From Streptomyces hydrogenans (GTDB lineage Bacteria > Actinomycetota > Actinomycetes > Streptomycetales > Streptomycetaceae), in NCBI RefSeq assembly GCF_014656075.1, contig NZ_BNBS01000059.1, positions 1 to 49,468 on the forward strand: 49,468 nt of DNA, written 5' to 3'. Positions 40,655 to 47,497 of the stretch are shown piece after piece; the stretch's first letter is position 1; each line of letters begins with the position of its first letter. A program made the position numbers and the translations under genes. The notes under the pieces are model-generated. The model made no database searches, had not been told where the DNA came from, and worked only from the letters and a program-made list of their open reading frames with translations.

Positions 40655-41206
40655 TCAGACCGTCGCCGGCCAGGCGTCGGCCAGCATCGCCCGGGTGTCG
40701 GCCAGCAGCTGCGGCAGCACCTTGGTGTGGCCGACGACCGGCATGAAGTTGGTGTCCCCGCCCCAGCGCGGCACCACGTGCTGGTGCAGGTGCGCGGCGA
40801 TCCCGGCACCCGCGACGGCGCCCTGGTTCATGCCGATGTTGAAGCCGTGGGCCCCCGAGGCGGCCCGCAGCGCGATCATCGCGCGCTTGGTGAGGTCGGC
40901 CAGCTCGGCCGTCTCCGCCGCGTCCAGGTCCGTGTAGTCGGCGACGTGCCGGTACGGCACGACCATCAGGTGCCCGCCGTTGTACGGGTACAGGTTGAGG
41001 ACCGCGTACACGCTCTCGCCGCGGGCGATCACCAGCCCGTCCTCGTCCGACTTCGCCGGGATCGAGCAGAACGGACAGCCGTCGTCGGCCCCCGGCCCGG
41101 TCGGCTTGTTCTCCCCCTGGATGTACGCCATCCGGTGGGGCGTCCACAGGCGCTGGAACGCGTCCGGCGCCCCCACTCCGATCTGCTGTTCCGGCTCAGT
41201 CGTCAT
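40655..41206 (-). CDS. HIT family nucleotide hydrolase/transferase (Ap4A phosphorylase-like)
   Basis: HIT proteins cleave or transfer nucleoside mono- or dinucleotides. The product is 183 aa from the ATG at 41206. CPFC (44-47) supplies two zinc ligands. NLYPYNGGHLMVVPYRH and the triad HLHQH (139-143, HxHxH) form the active site, followed by VVPRWGGDTNFMPV. The M. tuberculosis counterpart between thrS and pgsA is described as a diadenosine tetraphosphate phosphorylase; the same activity here is inference. A longer start at 41218 would add four residues, but the -10 position favours 41206 on a leaderless mRNA. Confidence 0.9.
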   Translation of the reverse strand: MTTEPEQQIGVGAPDAFQRLWTPHRMAYIQGENKPTGPGADDGCPFCSIPAKSDEDGLVIARGESVYAVLNLYPYNGGHLMVVPYRHVADYTDLDAAETAELADLTKRAMIALRAASGAHGFNIGMNQGAVAGAGIAAHLHQHVVPRWGGDTNFMPVVGHTKVLPQLLADTRAMLADAWPATV

Positions 41207-41213
41207 GCTGTGC

Positions 41214-41219
41214 AGCATA
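41214..41219 (-). promoter_or_regulatory. -10 element (TATGCT) for a leaderless HIT transcript
   Basis: TATGCT on the minus strand at 41219-41214 is followed by 7 nt and then the ATG at 41206. That spacing places the transcription start on the A of the start codon. No Shine-Dalgarno is present, in agreement. The -35 is weak. Confidence 0.45.
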
Positions 41220-41283
41220 TTGCGTCGCCCGTTCGGAACGTGTCGCCGGGGCGAGGGAAGCCGGCCCGGGTGATCCTGATCCG

Positions 41284-41988
41284 ATGAGCGAAAGGCCCCC
41301 GAAACCGCCCCGCCAGGAACGCTGGGACCGACGCATGGAGCTGCCGCTCGCCGTGGCCTCCGTCGCCTACCTCGCCGGGTACGCGGTCCGGGTCCTCGCC
41401 CGCGACCACCTCCCCCGGCTGGGAGTGGACCTCTGCGTCGGGGTGGTCCTCGGCGCCTGGGCGATCTTCATCGCCGATTACGCGGTACGGCTCCGGCTCA
41501 GCGGCCAGCGCCCGCTCCGCTTCGTCCGCACCCACCTCGTGGACACGGTCGTCCTGCTCCTGCCGCTGCTCCGCCCGGTCCGCATGGTGGCCATCTACGA
41601 CCGGGTCCAGCGCCGCCGGGGCCAGCCCCACCTCAGCCTCTACGCCCGGGTCATGGTCTACTCCGGCCTCTCCGTCTCCCTGCTGGGCTTCACCGCCGCG
41701 CTCACCGTCTACCACCACGAGGTCGACGCCCCCGGCGCCACGATCGTCACCTTCGGCGACTCGGTCTGGTGGGCCTGCGCCACCCTGGCGACGGTCGGCT
41801 ACGGCGACGTGACCCCGGTGACCCCGATCGGCCGGGTCGTCGCCGTCGGCCTGATGGCCTGCGGCCTGGCCCTGCTGGGCGCGGTGACGGGTTCCTTCTC
41901 GTCCTGGCTGATCCAGGCGTTCACCCGGGAGGACGAGAAGCCGGGGAACGGGGAAGGCCCCCGGGGGGATCCCCCGGGGGCCTCCTGA
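41284..41988 (+). CDS. Potassium channel family protein
   Basis: The product is 234 aa. About five to six membrane segments are seen: 21-39, 47-70, 84-103, 119-143, then the pore loop and 184-212. The selectivity filter TVGYGD at residues 170-175 is the canonical K+ filter. The segment before the pore has a few Arg residues (RFVRTH, RPVRMV, RVQRRRGQ), but a full S4 voltage sensor is not obvious. The Pro/Gly tail overlaps a terminator hairpin. The ATG at 41284 has only a weak ribosome site. The gene interrupts the HIT-thrS order found in mycobacteria. Confidence 0.88.
   Translation: MSERPPKPPRQERWDRRMELPLAVASVAYLAGYAVRVLARDHLPRLGVDLCVGVVLGAWAIFIADYAVRLRLSGQRPLRFVRTHLVDTVVLLLPLLRPVRMVAIYDRVQRRRGQPHLSLYARVMVYSGLSVSLLGFTAALTVYHHEVDAPGATIVTFGDSVWWACATLATVGYGDVTPVTPIGRVVAVGLMACGLALLGAVTGSFSSWLIQAFTREDEKPGNGEGPRGDPPGAS
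41955..41983. terminator. Bidirectional terminator overlapping the channel gene 3' end
   Basis: AGGCCCCCGGGGG (41955-41967) and CCCCCGGGGGCCT (41971-41983) form a perfect 13-bp stem with the loop GAT. It lies inside the last codons of the channel gene and faces the thrS stop at 42003. Confidence 0.85.
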
Positions 41989-42002
41989 GAACGCTCCGGC
42001 CG

Positions 42003-43979
42003 TCAGACCTGGACGCGCTCCTCGACGATCTTGGCGATCTTGGCGATGGCCTCGTCGGCGGGGATGCCGTTCTCCTGCGAACCGTCGCGGTAGCGGAAGG
42101 AGACGGCGCCGGCGGCCATGTCCTCGTCACCCGCGATGATCATGAAGGGGACCTTCTGCTTCTGCGCGTTCCGGATCTTCTTCTGCATCCGGTCCGAGGA
42201 GGAGTCGACCTCCACCCGCAGGCCCTGCTTCTTCGCCTTGGCGGCGAACTCCTGCAGGTAGTCGACGTGCGCGTCCCCGATCGGGATGCCGGTCGCCTGG
42301 ACGGGGGCCAGCCACGGCGGCATGGCGCCCGCGTAGTGCTCCAGGAGCACCGCGAAGAAGCGCTCGATCGAGCCGAAGAGCGCGCGGTGGATCATGACCG
42401 GGCGCTGCTTGGTGCCGTCCGGGGCGGTGTACTCCAGGTCGAAGCGCTCCGGCAGGTTGAAGTCGAGCTGGACGGTCGACATCTGCCAGGTACGGCCGAT
42501 GGCGTCCCGCGCCTGCACCGAGATCTTCGGGCCGTAGAAGGCGGCGCCGCCCGGGTCGGGGGTGAGCGGCAGGCCCTGCTTCTCGGCGACCTGCTGGAGG
42601 ACGGCGGTGGCCTCCTCCCACACCTCGTCGGAGCCGACGAACTTCTCCGGGTCCTTGGTCGACAGCTCCAGGTAGAAGTCGGTCAGACCGTAGTCGCGGA
42701 GCAGGTTCAGGACGAAGGTCAGGGTGCGGTCGAGCTCGTCCGCCATCTGCTCGCGCGTGCAGTAGATGTGCGCGTCGTCCTGGGTGAAGCCGCGGGCCCG
42801 GGTCAGGCCGTGCACGACGCCCGACTTCTCGTACCGGTACACGGTGCCGAACTCGAACAGGCGCAGCGGCAGCTCACGGTAGGAGCGCCCGCGCGCGTCG
42901 AAGATCAGGTTGTGCATCGGGCAGTTCATGGGCTTGAGGTAGTAGTCCACGCCCTCGTCGAGCTGCATGGGCGGGTACATGCCCTCGGCGTACCAGTCGA
43001 GGTGGCCGGACTTCTCGAAGAGCTTGCCCTTGGTGGCGTGCGGCGAGTAGACGAACTCGTAGCCCTCCTCCTCGTGGCGCCTGCGCGAGTAGTCCTCCAT
43101 GACCCGGCGGATGATGCCGCCCTTGGGGTGGAAGACGGCGAGGCCGGAGCCGATCTCGTCCGGGACGGAGAAGAGGTCGAGCTCGTTGCCCAGCTTGCGG
43201 TGGTCGCGCTTCTCGGCCTCGGCCAGGAAGTCGAGGTGGGCCTTCAGCTCGTCCTTCGACGGCCACGCGGTGCCGTAGATGCGCTGGAGCATCGGGTTCT
43301 TCTCGCTGCCGCGCCAGTAGGCGGCCGCGTTCCGCATCAGCTTGAACGCCGGGATGTTGCGGGTGGTGGGCAGGTGGGGACCGCGGCAGAGGTCCTTCCA
43401 GCACAGCTCGCCGGTCTTGGCGTCGAGGTTGTCGTAGATGGTCAGCTCGCCGCCGCCCACCTCGACGTTCGCGCCGTCGTCGGTCGACGCGGAGCCCTTG
43501 ATGCCGATGAGCTCCAGCTTGTACGGCTCGTCGGCCAGCTCCTCGCGGGCGTCCTCGTCGGAGACCACGCGGCGGGCGAACCGCTGCCCGCGCTTCTGGA
43601 TCTCCTGCATCTTCTTCTCGATGGCCTTGAGGTCCTCGGGCGTGAACGGCTTCTCGACGTCGAAGTCGTAGTAGAAGCCGTCACGGACCGGCGGGCCGAT
43701 GCCCAGCTTGGCCTCGGGGAAGAGCTCCTGCACGGCCTGCGCCATCACGTGCGCGGTGGAGTGGCGCAGGATGTTCAGGCCGTCCTCGGAGCCGATCTCG
43801 ACGCCCTCGACGACATCGCCCTCGGCGAGCTCGTACGAGAGGTCCTTCAGCTCGCCCGCGACACGGGCGGCGATGACGGTGCGGTCGTCGGCGAACAGGG
43901 CGCCGGCCGTGGTGCCCGCGCTCACCGTCCTCTCCTCCGGTCCTGAGGCGGTCGGGACGGTCACACGGACTTCGGACAC
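42003..43979 (-). CDS. thrS: Threonyl-tRNA synthetase
   Basis: ThrS charges tRNA-Thr and edits Ser-tRNA-Thr. The product is 658 aa from the GTG at 43979, with GGAG about 5 nt upstream. In-frame ATGs at 43994 and further upstream lack better ribosome sites and fall in the leader. The N-terminal TGS domain is followed by the editing domain (HSTAHVMAQAV) and the catalytic core. Zinc ligands are in LKPMNCPMH, DDAHIYC and MIHRALFGS. The C-terminal anticodon-binding domain ends in ERVQV. It follows a strong -10 in the neighbouring gene's 3' end. Confidence 0.96.
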   Translation of the reverse strand: MSEVRVTVPTASGPEERTVSAGTTAGALFADDRTVIAARVAGELKDLSYELAEGDVVEGVEIGSEDGLNILRHSTAHVMAQAVQELFPEAKLGIGPPVRDGFYYDFDVEKPFTPEDLKAIEKKMQEIQKRGQRFARRVVSDEDAREELADEPYKLELIGIKGSASTDDGANVEVGGGELTIYDNLDAKTGELCWKDLCRGPHLPTTRNIPAFKLMRNAAAYWRGSEKNPMLQRIYGTAWPSKDELKAHLDFLAEAEKRDHRKLGNELDLFSVPDEIGSGLAVFHPKGGIIRRVMEDYSRRRHEEEGYEFVYSPHATKGKLFEKSGHLDWYAEGMYPPMQLDEGVDYYLKPMNCPMHNLIFDARGRSYRELPLRLFEFGTVYRYEKSGVVHGLTRARGFTQDDAHIYCTREQMADELDRTLTFVLNLLRDYGLTDFYLELSTKDPEKFVGSDEVWEEATAVLQQVAEKQGLPLTPDPGGAAFYGPKISVQARDAIGRTWQMSTVQLDFNLPERFDLEYTAPDGTKQRPVMIHRALFGSIERFFAVLLEHYAGAMPPWLAPVQATGIPIGDAHVDYLQEFAAKAKKQGLRVEVDSSSDRMQKKIRNAQKQKVPFMIIAGDEDMAAGAVSFRYRDGSQENGIPADEAIAKIAKIVEERVQV

Positions 43980-44010
43980 GGGTACTCCATGCATCGGGGC
44001 GTCGGCAGGC

Positions 44011-44054
44011 ACGAGGTGCCGGCGCCGGTGGCGCGCGGCAGAGACGAGGTGCCG
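44011..44054 (-). repeat. 11-nt direct repeat in the thrS leader
   Basis: ACGAGGTGCCG (plus-strand reading) occurs at 44011-44021 and 44044-44054, 33 nt apart. The first copy can fold with GGCAC/GTGCC arms at 44008-44012 and 44016-44020. Both lie in the region between the predicted transcript start and the thrS start codon. Confidence 0.5.
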
Positions 44055-44064
44055 CGTCCCCTCG

Positions 44065-44094
44065 ATCTTACGGGCCCGCCCGCACCCCGCTCAC
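44065..44094 (-). promoter_or_regulatory. Candidate thrS promoter
   Basis: On the minus strand TAAGAT (44070-44065) is a strong -10; at 18 nt upstream GTGAGC (44094-44089) is a weak -35 lying over the stop region of the upstream gene. The leader would be about 79 nt. No T-box specifier stem or UGGN-containing motif was recognised. Confidence 0.45.
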
Positions 44095-45380
44095 CGCTCC
44101 TCCTCCGGCTCGCACGCCTCCTCCAGGAAATCGAGGTTCTCGTGCAGCGACTTCATCAGCCGGTCCCGCTCGGCCTCGTCCACCTGCACCGGGACCACTC
44201 CGGAGGCGCCGGTGAGGCGGCGGAAACCGCCGCGGCTCTCCAGCCGGCCGACGACCCGGATGGGCAGGCCGACGAGGTGGGCGTGACCGGCGGTGCGGTA
44301 CGCCTCCTCGTCGAGGGTGACCCGGACGTGGCCGACGTCCGCGCCGCCGAGGACGCGCAGCCTGACCCGGCCCTCGCCCCGCGGCCCGGAGCGCCGCATC
44401 CGGACGACGGCGCCGGTCACCCGCACCGGGACGGAGGGCTCGTCGGTGAGGTAGCGGGCGCTCGCCTCGCGCAGGGCGGGCAGGTCGCCGGGCGAGAACT
44501 CGACGGGCTCGGGCCGGGCCGCGCAGCCCTCGGGGACCCCGGCGGCCGGTGCCCAGGCGAGGGCGACGCGGGCACCCTCCGTACCGCGGACGAGGGCGAC
44601 GAGCCCTTCGGTGAGCTCGCGGCTGACGCCGGCCTCGACGGCGGAGTCGAAGGCGTCCATGCCGCCGGTGGCGCGCTGGTAGTCGACGGCCTCGCGGGCC
44701 GCGTGCAGGGCGTGGTACAGCCGCACGGCGACGGGCCGGCCGGGCGGGACCGGCAGGAAGGCGGTGAGGGCGCGGCCGCCGGGGTCGGTGCCGACGACGA
44801 CGGGTTCGAGGGCGGCCTGGGCGGCGGCCCGGTGCCGGGAGCCGTGGTAGCCGGCCCGGCCGCGCACGGCGAGGGCCCCGGCGAGGAGGATCTTGCGGGC
44901 GGCGGAGCGCAGCTGCTCCTGCACGGGCCAGGGCACGGTGCCGGCCGGGCCGGTGGGCACCTCGCGCCACCAGCGGATCTCGTCGCTGGGAACGGCGAGG
45001 CCGGTGAGGACCTCGCGGGCGGAGGGCGTGCCGCTGCGGGCGAGGGCGGTGAGGGCCTCGCCGATCAGGTCCTCGCAGTCGGGGAAGGCGAGGGTGTCGG
45101 GGACGAGGAGGCTGGTGCCGCCGCCCGGTCCGCTCCCGGGCGGCGTCCAGCGGCCGTAGCGTCCCGCGGCGCCGCCCCTGCGCCGCCAGCCGTGGCGGGC
45201 GAAGAGGGCGCCGAGGACGCGCGGGTCGACCCGGCCGGGGTCGGGCACGGCGGCGCCCCGCGCCGACCGGCCGCCGCTGTCGACGGGGGGCACCGGGTGG
45301 GGCCGGTAGGGCGGCGGGACGGGACCGCGTCCGGCGCCGTCCCCGGCCCCGTGTCCGGATTCGTCGATCGGTCGGTGCAT
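44091..45380 (-). CDS. 429-aa protein of unknown function, translationally coupled to the DUF4365 gene
   Basis: I do not recognise a family. The product is 429 aa. The N-terminal 50 residues are Pro/Gly-rich and disordered. Residues about 55-330 are a mixed Ala/Arg-rich region with YGRWTPPG and DAFDSAVEAGVSRELTEG. The C-terminal part (about 325-410) alternates short basic and hydrophobic strands (VRVTGAVVRMRRSG, RVRLRVLGG, LPIRVVGRLESRGGFRRLTG) and looks like an OB-fold-type nucleic-acid-binding barrel. It ends in an acidic helix. Its ATG shares one base with the DUF4365 stop (TGATG). Confidence 0.75.
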   Translation of the reverse strand: MHRPIDESGHGAGDGAGRGPVPPPYRPHPVPPVDSGGRSARGAAVPDPGRVDPRVLGALFARHGWRRRGGAAGRYGRWTPPGSGPGGGTSLLVPDTLAFPDCEDLIGEALTALARSGTPSAREVLTGLAVPSDEIRWWREVPTGPAGTVPWPVQEQLRSAARKILLAGALAVRGRAGYHGSRHRAAAQAALEPVVVGTDPGGRALTAFLPVPPGRPVAVRLYHALHAAREAVDYQRATGGMDAFDSAVEAGVSRELTEGLVALVRGTEGARVALAWAPAAGVPEGCAARPEPVEFSPGDLPALREASARYLTDEPSVPVRVTGAVVRMRRSGPRGEGRVRLRVLGGADVGHVRVTLDEEAYRTAGHAHLVGLPIRVVGRLESRGGFRRLTGASGVVPVQVDEAERDRLMKSLHENLDFLEEACEPEEER

Positions 45381-45946
45381 CAAGGTCTCCCTCCCCGGCC
45401 GACCCGGGTCATGATCTCGCAGAGCGCCCGGTCGTCGAAGATCCGTGCCGTGGGGACGCGCACGGTGGTCCGGCGGCGTCCGGTGACCGGGTGCCCGGCC
45501 AGGTTCATCCAGTAGCAGCAGTGCCGCAGGTCGAGCCCGTCGTGGCTCGCCCTCAGCCAGTCCTCCGGGTCTCTCGGGACGATCATCACGACCAGGATCT
45601 TGTGCACCGCCACGGGGGACCGGGCCAGTTTCACCAGGTGGTCGTTGTCGAGCACGAAGGGGAAGGTGCTCCCCGTCGGTCGCGCCGGCAGCTGGTAGGT
45701 GCACTTGAGCTGCACCTTGATGGTGACCTCGTCGTCGACGGTGTGTCCGGGCGAGCCGTGGCTCACGTGCCAGTCGACGCCGTTGTCCGGGAAGGGCTGC
45801 GCGAGCGAGCAGCCCGCCGCGGCGGCGACGGCGTGCAGGTATCCCACCTGGAGGGTCTCCATGCAGGCGGTGGTGGCGAGTGAGCCGCGGGCCGGGGCCG
45901 CCCGCTGGGGCGGCAGCCCTCCCGACTCGGGCTGGGCGAGCGCCAT
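45380..45946 (-). CDS. DUF4365 protein, PD-(D/E)XK nuclease-like
   Basis: The product is 188 aa from the ATG at 45946, preceded by AAGGA. Glu30 in the first helix, Asp58 in DNGVDWHV and Gln79-Leu-Lys81 in TIKVQLKCTY fit a PD-(D/E)XK-type metal site of the DUF4365 kind. HKILVVMIVPRDPEDWL and LRHCCYWMNLAGHP follow, as in that family. The nuclease activity is inferred from the fold-like pattern and not shown. The gene is immediately upstream of the 429-aa gene and divergent from a DnaQ-like exonuclease gene. Confidence 0.8.
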   Translation of the reverse strand: MALAQPESGGLPPQRAAPARGSLATTACMETLQVGYLHAVAAAAGCSLAQPFPDNGVDWHVSHGSPGHTVDDEVTIKVQLKCTYQLPARPTGSTFPFVLDNDHLVKLARSPVAVHKILVVMIVPRDPEDWLRASHDGLDLRHCCYWMNLAGHPVTGRRRTTVRVPTARIFDDRALCEIMTRVGRGGRP

Positions 45947-46066
45947 GTGAACGTCCTTCCCCGTCACCTGTGTTGTGACCGGTCCGCGTACGGCGCAAAC
46001 AGTCCGGGTATCACCGCTTTGGGCAGGGGGTTGGCCATCTGCCGCGCGGGTGCGAGGAGTTCGGGT

Positions 46067-46795
46067 ATGACGACGAACTGGTACGAAGGGCCCCTGGCCG
46101 CTTTCGACACGGAGACCACCGGAGTGGACGTCGAGCAGGACCGGATCGTGTCCGCCGCGCTCGTCGTCCAGGACGCGGCCGGGGCACGGCCCCGGGTGAG
46201 CCGCTGGCTGGTCAACCCGGGGATACCGGTGCCGGAAGGCGCCACGGCGGTGCACGGGCTGACGGACGATCACCTCCAGCGGAACGGGCGGTGGCCGTCG
46301 CCCGTCGTGGAGGAGCTGGGGCGTGCCCTGGCGGAGCAGAACGCGGCGGGCCGGCCGCTGGTGGTGATGAACGCGCCGTTCGACCTCACCATCCTGGACC
46401 GGGAGCTGAGGCGCCATCGGGCGTCGTCGCTGGGCCGGTATCTGGAGCACACCTCGCTGTGCGTGCTGGATCCGCGGGTCCTGGACAAGCATCTGGACCG
46501 GTACCGCAAGGGCCGCCGGACGCTGACCGACCTGTGCGCGCACTACGAGGTGGAGCTGGCGGGGGCGCACGACGCGGCGGCGGACGCCACGGCGGCGCTG
46601 GAGGTGGTGCGCGCGGTGGGGCGGCGGTTCGCGTCCCGGCTGGAGCGGCTGTCGCCGGCGGAGCTGCACACCCTCCAGGCGGTGTGGCACGCGGCGCAGG
46701 CGCGGGGTCTCCAGGCGTGGTTCACGCGGCAGGGCACGCCGGAGCTGGTGGATCCGGCGTGGCCGCTCCGTCCCGAGCTGCGCAAGGCGGCGTGA
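46067..46795 (+). CDS. DnaQ-like 3'-5' exonuclease
   Basis: The product is 242 aa from the ATG at 46067, with GAGGAG 9 nt upstream. Exo I motif is FDTETTG (Asp14 and Glu16), Exo II lies in VVMNAPFDLTIL, and Exo III is GAHDAAADA, giving the DEDDh catalytic set. HGLTDDHL follows the first strand region as in DnaQ proteins. It has no polymerase or UvrC-like domain attached, so it is a stand-alone exonuclease, perhaps for repair or RNA/DNA end trimming. Its divergent neighbour encodes the DUF4365 protein. Confidence 0.92.
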   Translation: MTTNWYEGPLAAFDTETTGVDVEQDRIVSAALVVQDAAGARPRVSRWLVNPGIPVPEGATAVHGLTDDHLQRNGRWPSPVVEELGRALAEQNAAGRPLVVMNAPFDLTILDRELRRHRASSLGRYLEHTSLCVLDPRVLDKHLDRYRKGRRTLTDLCAHYEVELAGAHDAAADATAALEVVRAVGRRFASRLERLSPAELHTLQAVWHAAQARGLQAWFTRQGTPELVDPAWPLRPELRKAA

Positions 46796-46814
46796 GGACC
46801 GGCCGGAAATGGCT

Positions 46815-46847
46815 GAGGCCGGTCCGTCGTGATGACGGACCGGCCTC
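46815..46847. terminator. Terminator between the exonuclease gene and tRNA-Val
   Basis: GAGGCCGGTCCGTC (46815-46828) and GACGGACCGGCCTC (46834-46847) form a perfect 14-bp stem with the 5-nt loop GTGAT, serving the exonuclease gene and the convergent tRNA transcript. Confidence 0.88.
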
Positions 46848-46853
46848 TCCCGG

Positions 46854-46925
46854 TGGGCGATACTGGGATCGAACCAGTGACCCCTTCGGTGTGAACGAAG
46901 TGCTCTCCCGCTGAGCTAATCGCCC
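46854..46925 (-). tRNA. tRNA-Val (anticodon CAC)
   Basis: The 72-nt minus-strand sequence folds as a full cloverleaf: acceptor GGGCGAT/ATCGCCC, D-arm GCTC-GAGC, anticodon stem CTTCG/CGAAG around the loop TTCACAC with CAC at 34-36, and T-arm ACTGG-TTCGATC-CCAGT. The discriminator is A and the CCA end is not encoded (CCG follows). It decodes GUG. Confidence 0.97.
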
Positions 46926-46970
46926 GGGAACGGGTTGAACCATACAGGGCTTCCGGTCCGGGTTCCAAAT

Positions 46971-47417
46971 TCATTCGGAGCGCAGGTGGGCGGCGAGGCC
47001 GCGCCGGCCGCCGCGCATCATGAGCGCGTGGTTGGCGCGGAAGAAGGGGCGGCCGGGGACGGCGAGGAGCCGCAGCAGCCGGGCCCTGACCTCCACCTCC
47101 TGTTCGTACAGGGCGTGGGTGCCGGTGCCGTCGGCGGTGAGGGTCCAGCGGGCCCAGCCGTCCAGGTCGCCGTCGAGCCGGATCTCCAGGACCCGGGCGT
47201 CGGGGTCGTGGCGCAGGGCGCGGGCGGTGACCTCGATGTCGTACGGGAGCAGGGAGCGGAAGCGGGCGGTGCCGCTGGTGTCGTCGCGGGGGACGACGGC
47301 GCGGACCTGAGGCCACCAGAGGGGGTAGTCCTCGGCGCGGGCGAGGGCGGCGTAGACGCGGTCGGGCGGGGCGGCGAGCCGCCAGACGCTGCGGAAGCGG
47401 TACCGGCACCAGTCCAT
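46971..47417 (-). CDS. SRPBCC (polyketide cyclase/dehydrase-like) family protein
   Basis: The product is 148 aa from the ATG at 47417. The Bet v1-like pattern is visible: a first strand ending WRLAAPPDRVYAALARAEDYPLWWPQV, a long beta-rich middle (RVLEIRLDGDLDGWARWTLT) and a C-terminal helix (FFRANHALMMRGGRRGL). SRPBCC proteins bind hydrophobic ligands in a central cavity, and the ligand here is unknown. It lies upstream of the tRNA on the same strand. Confidence 0.88.
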   Translation of the reverse strand: MDWCRYRFRSVWRLAAPPDRVYAALARAEDYPLWWPQVRAVVPRDDTSGTARFRSLLPYDIEVTARALRHDPDARVLEIRLDGDLDGWARWTLTADGTGTHALYEQEVEVRARLLRLLAVPGRPFFRANHALMMRGGRRGLAAHLRSE

Positions 47418-47497
47418 GGGTCCAGTGTGGGTACTCGGCCCGGATCTGAGTAGCAGCGCGCATTCCCCGGGCGGGGGCGCGGCGCGACACTCCGGGC

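Noticed and set aside
43980..44070. T-box riboswitch in front of thrS
   Set aside because: The leader is too short and has no specifier loop or antiterminator-type conserved bases.
46854..46925. tRNA-Val as an integration (att) site for a mobile island
   Set aside because: No integrase gene and no direct repeat of the tRNA 3' end was seen in the window.
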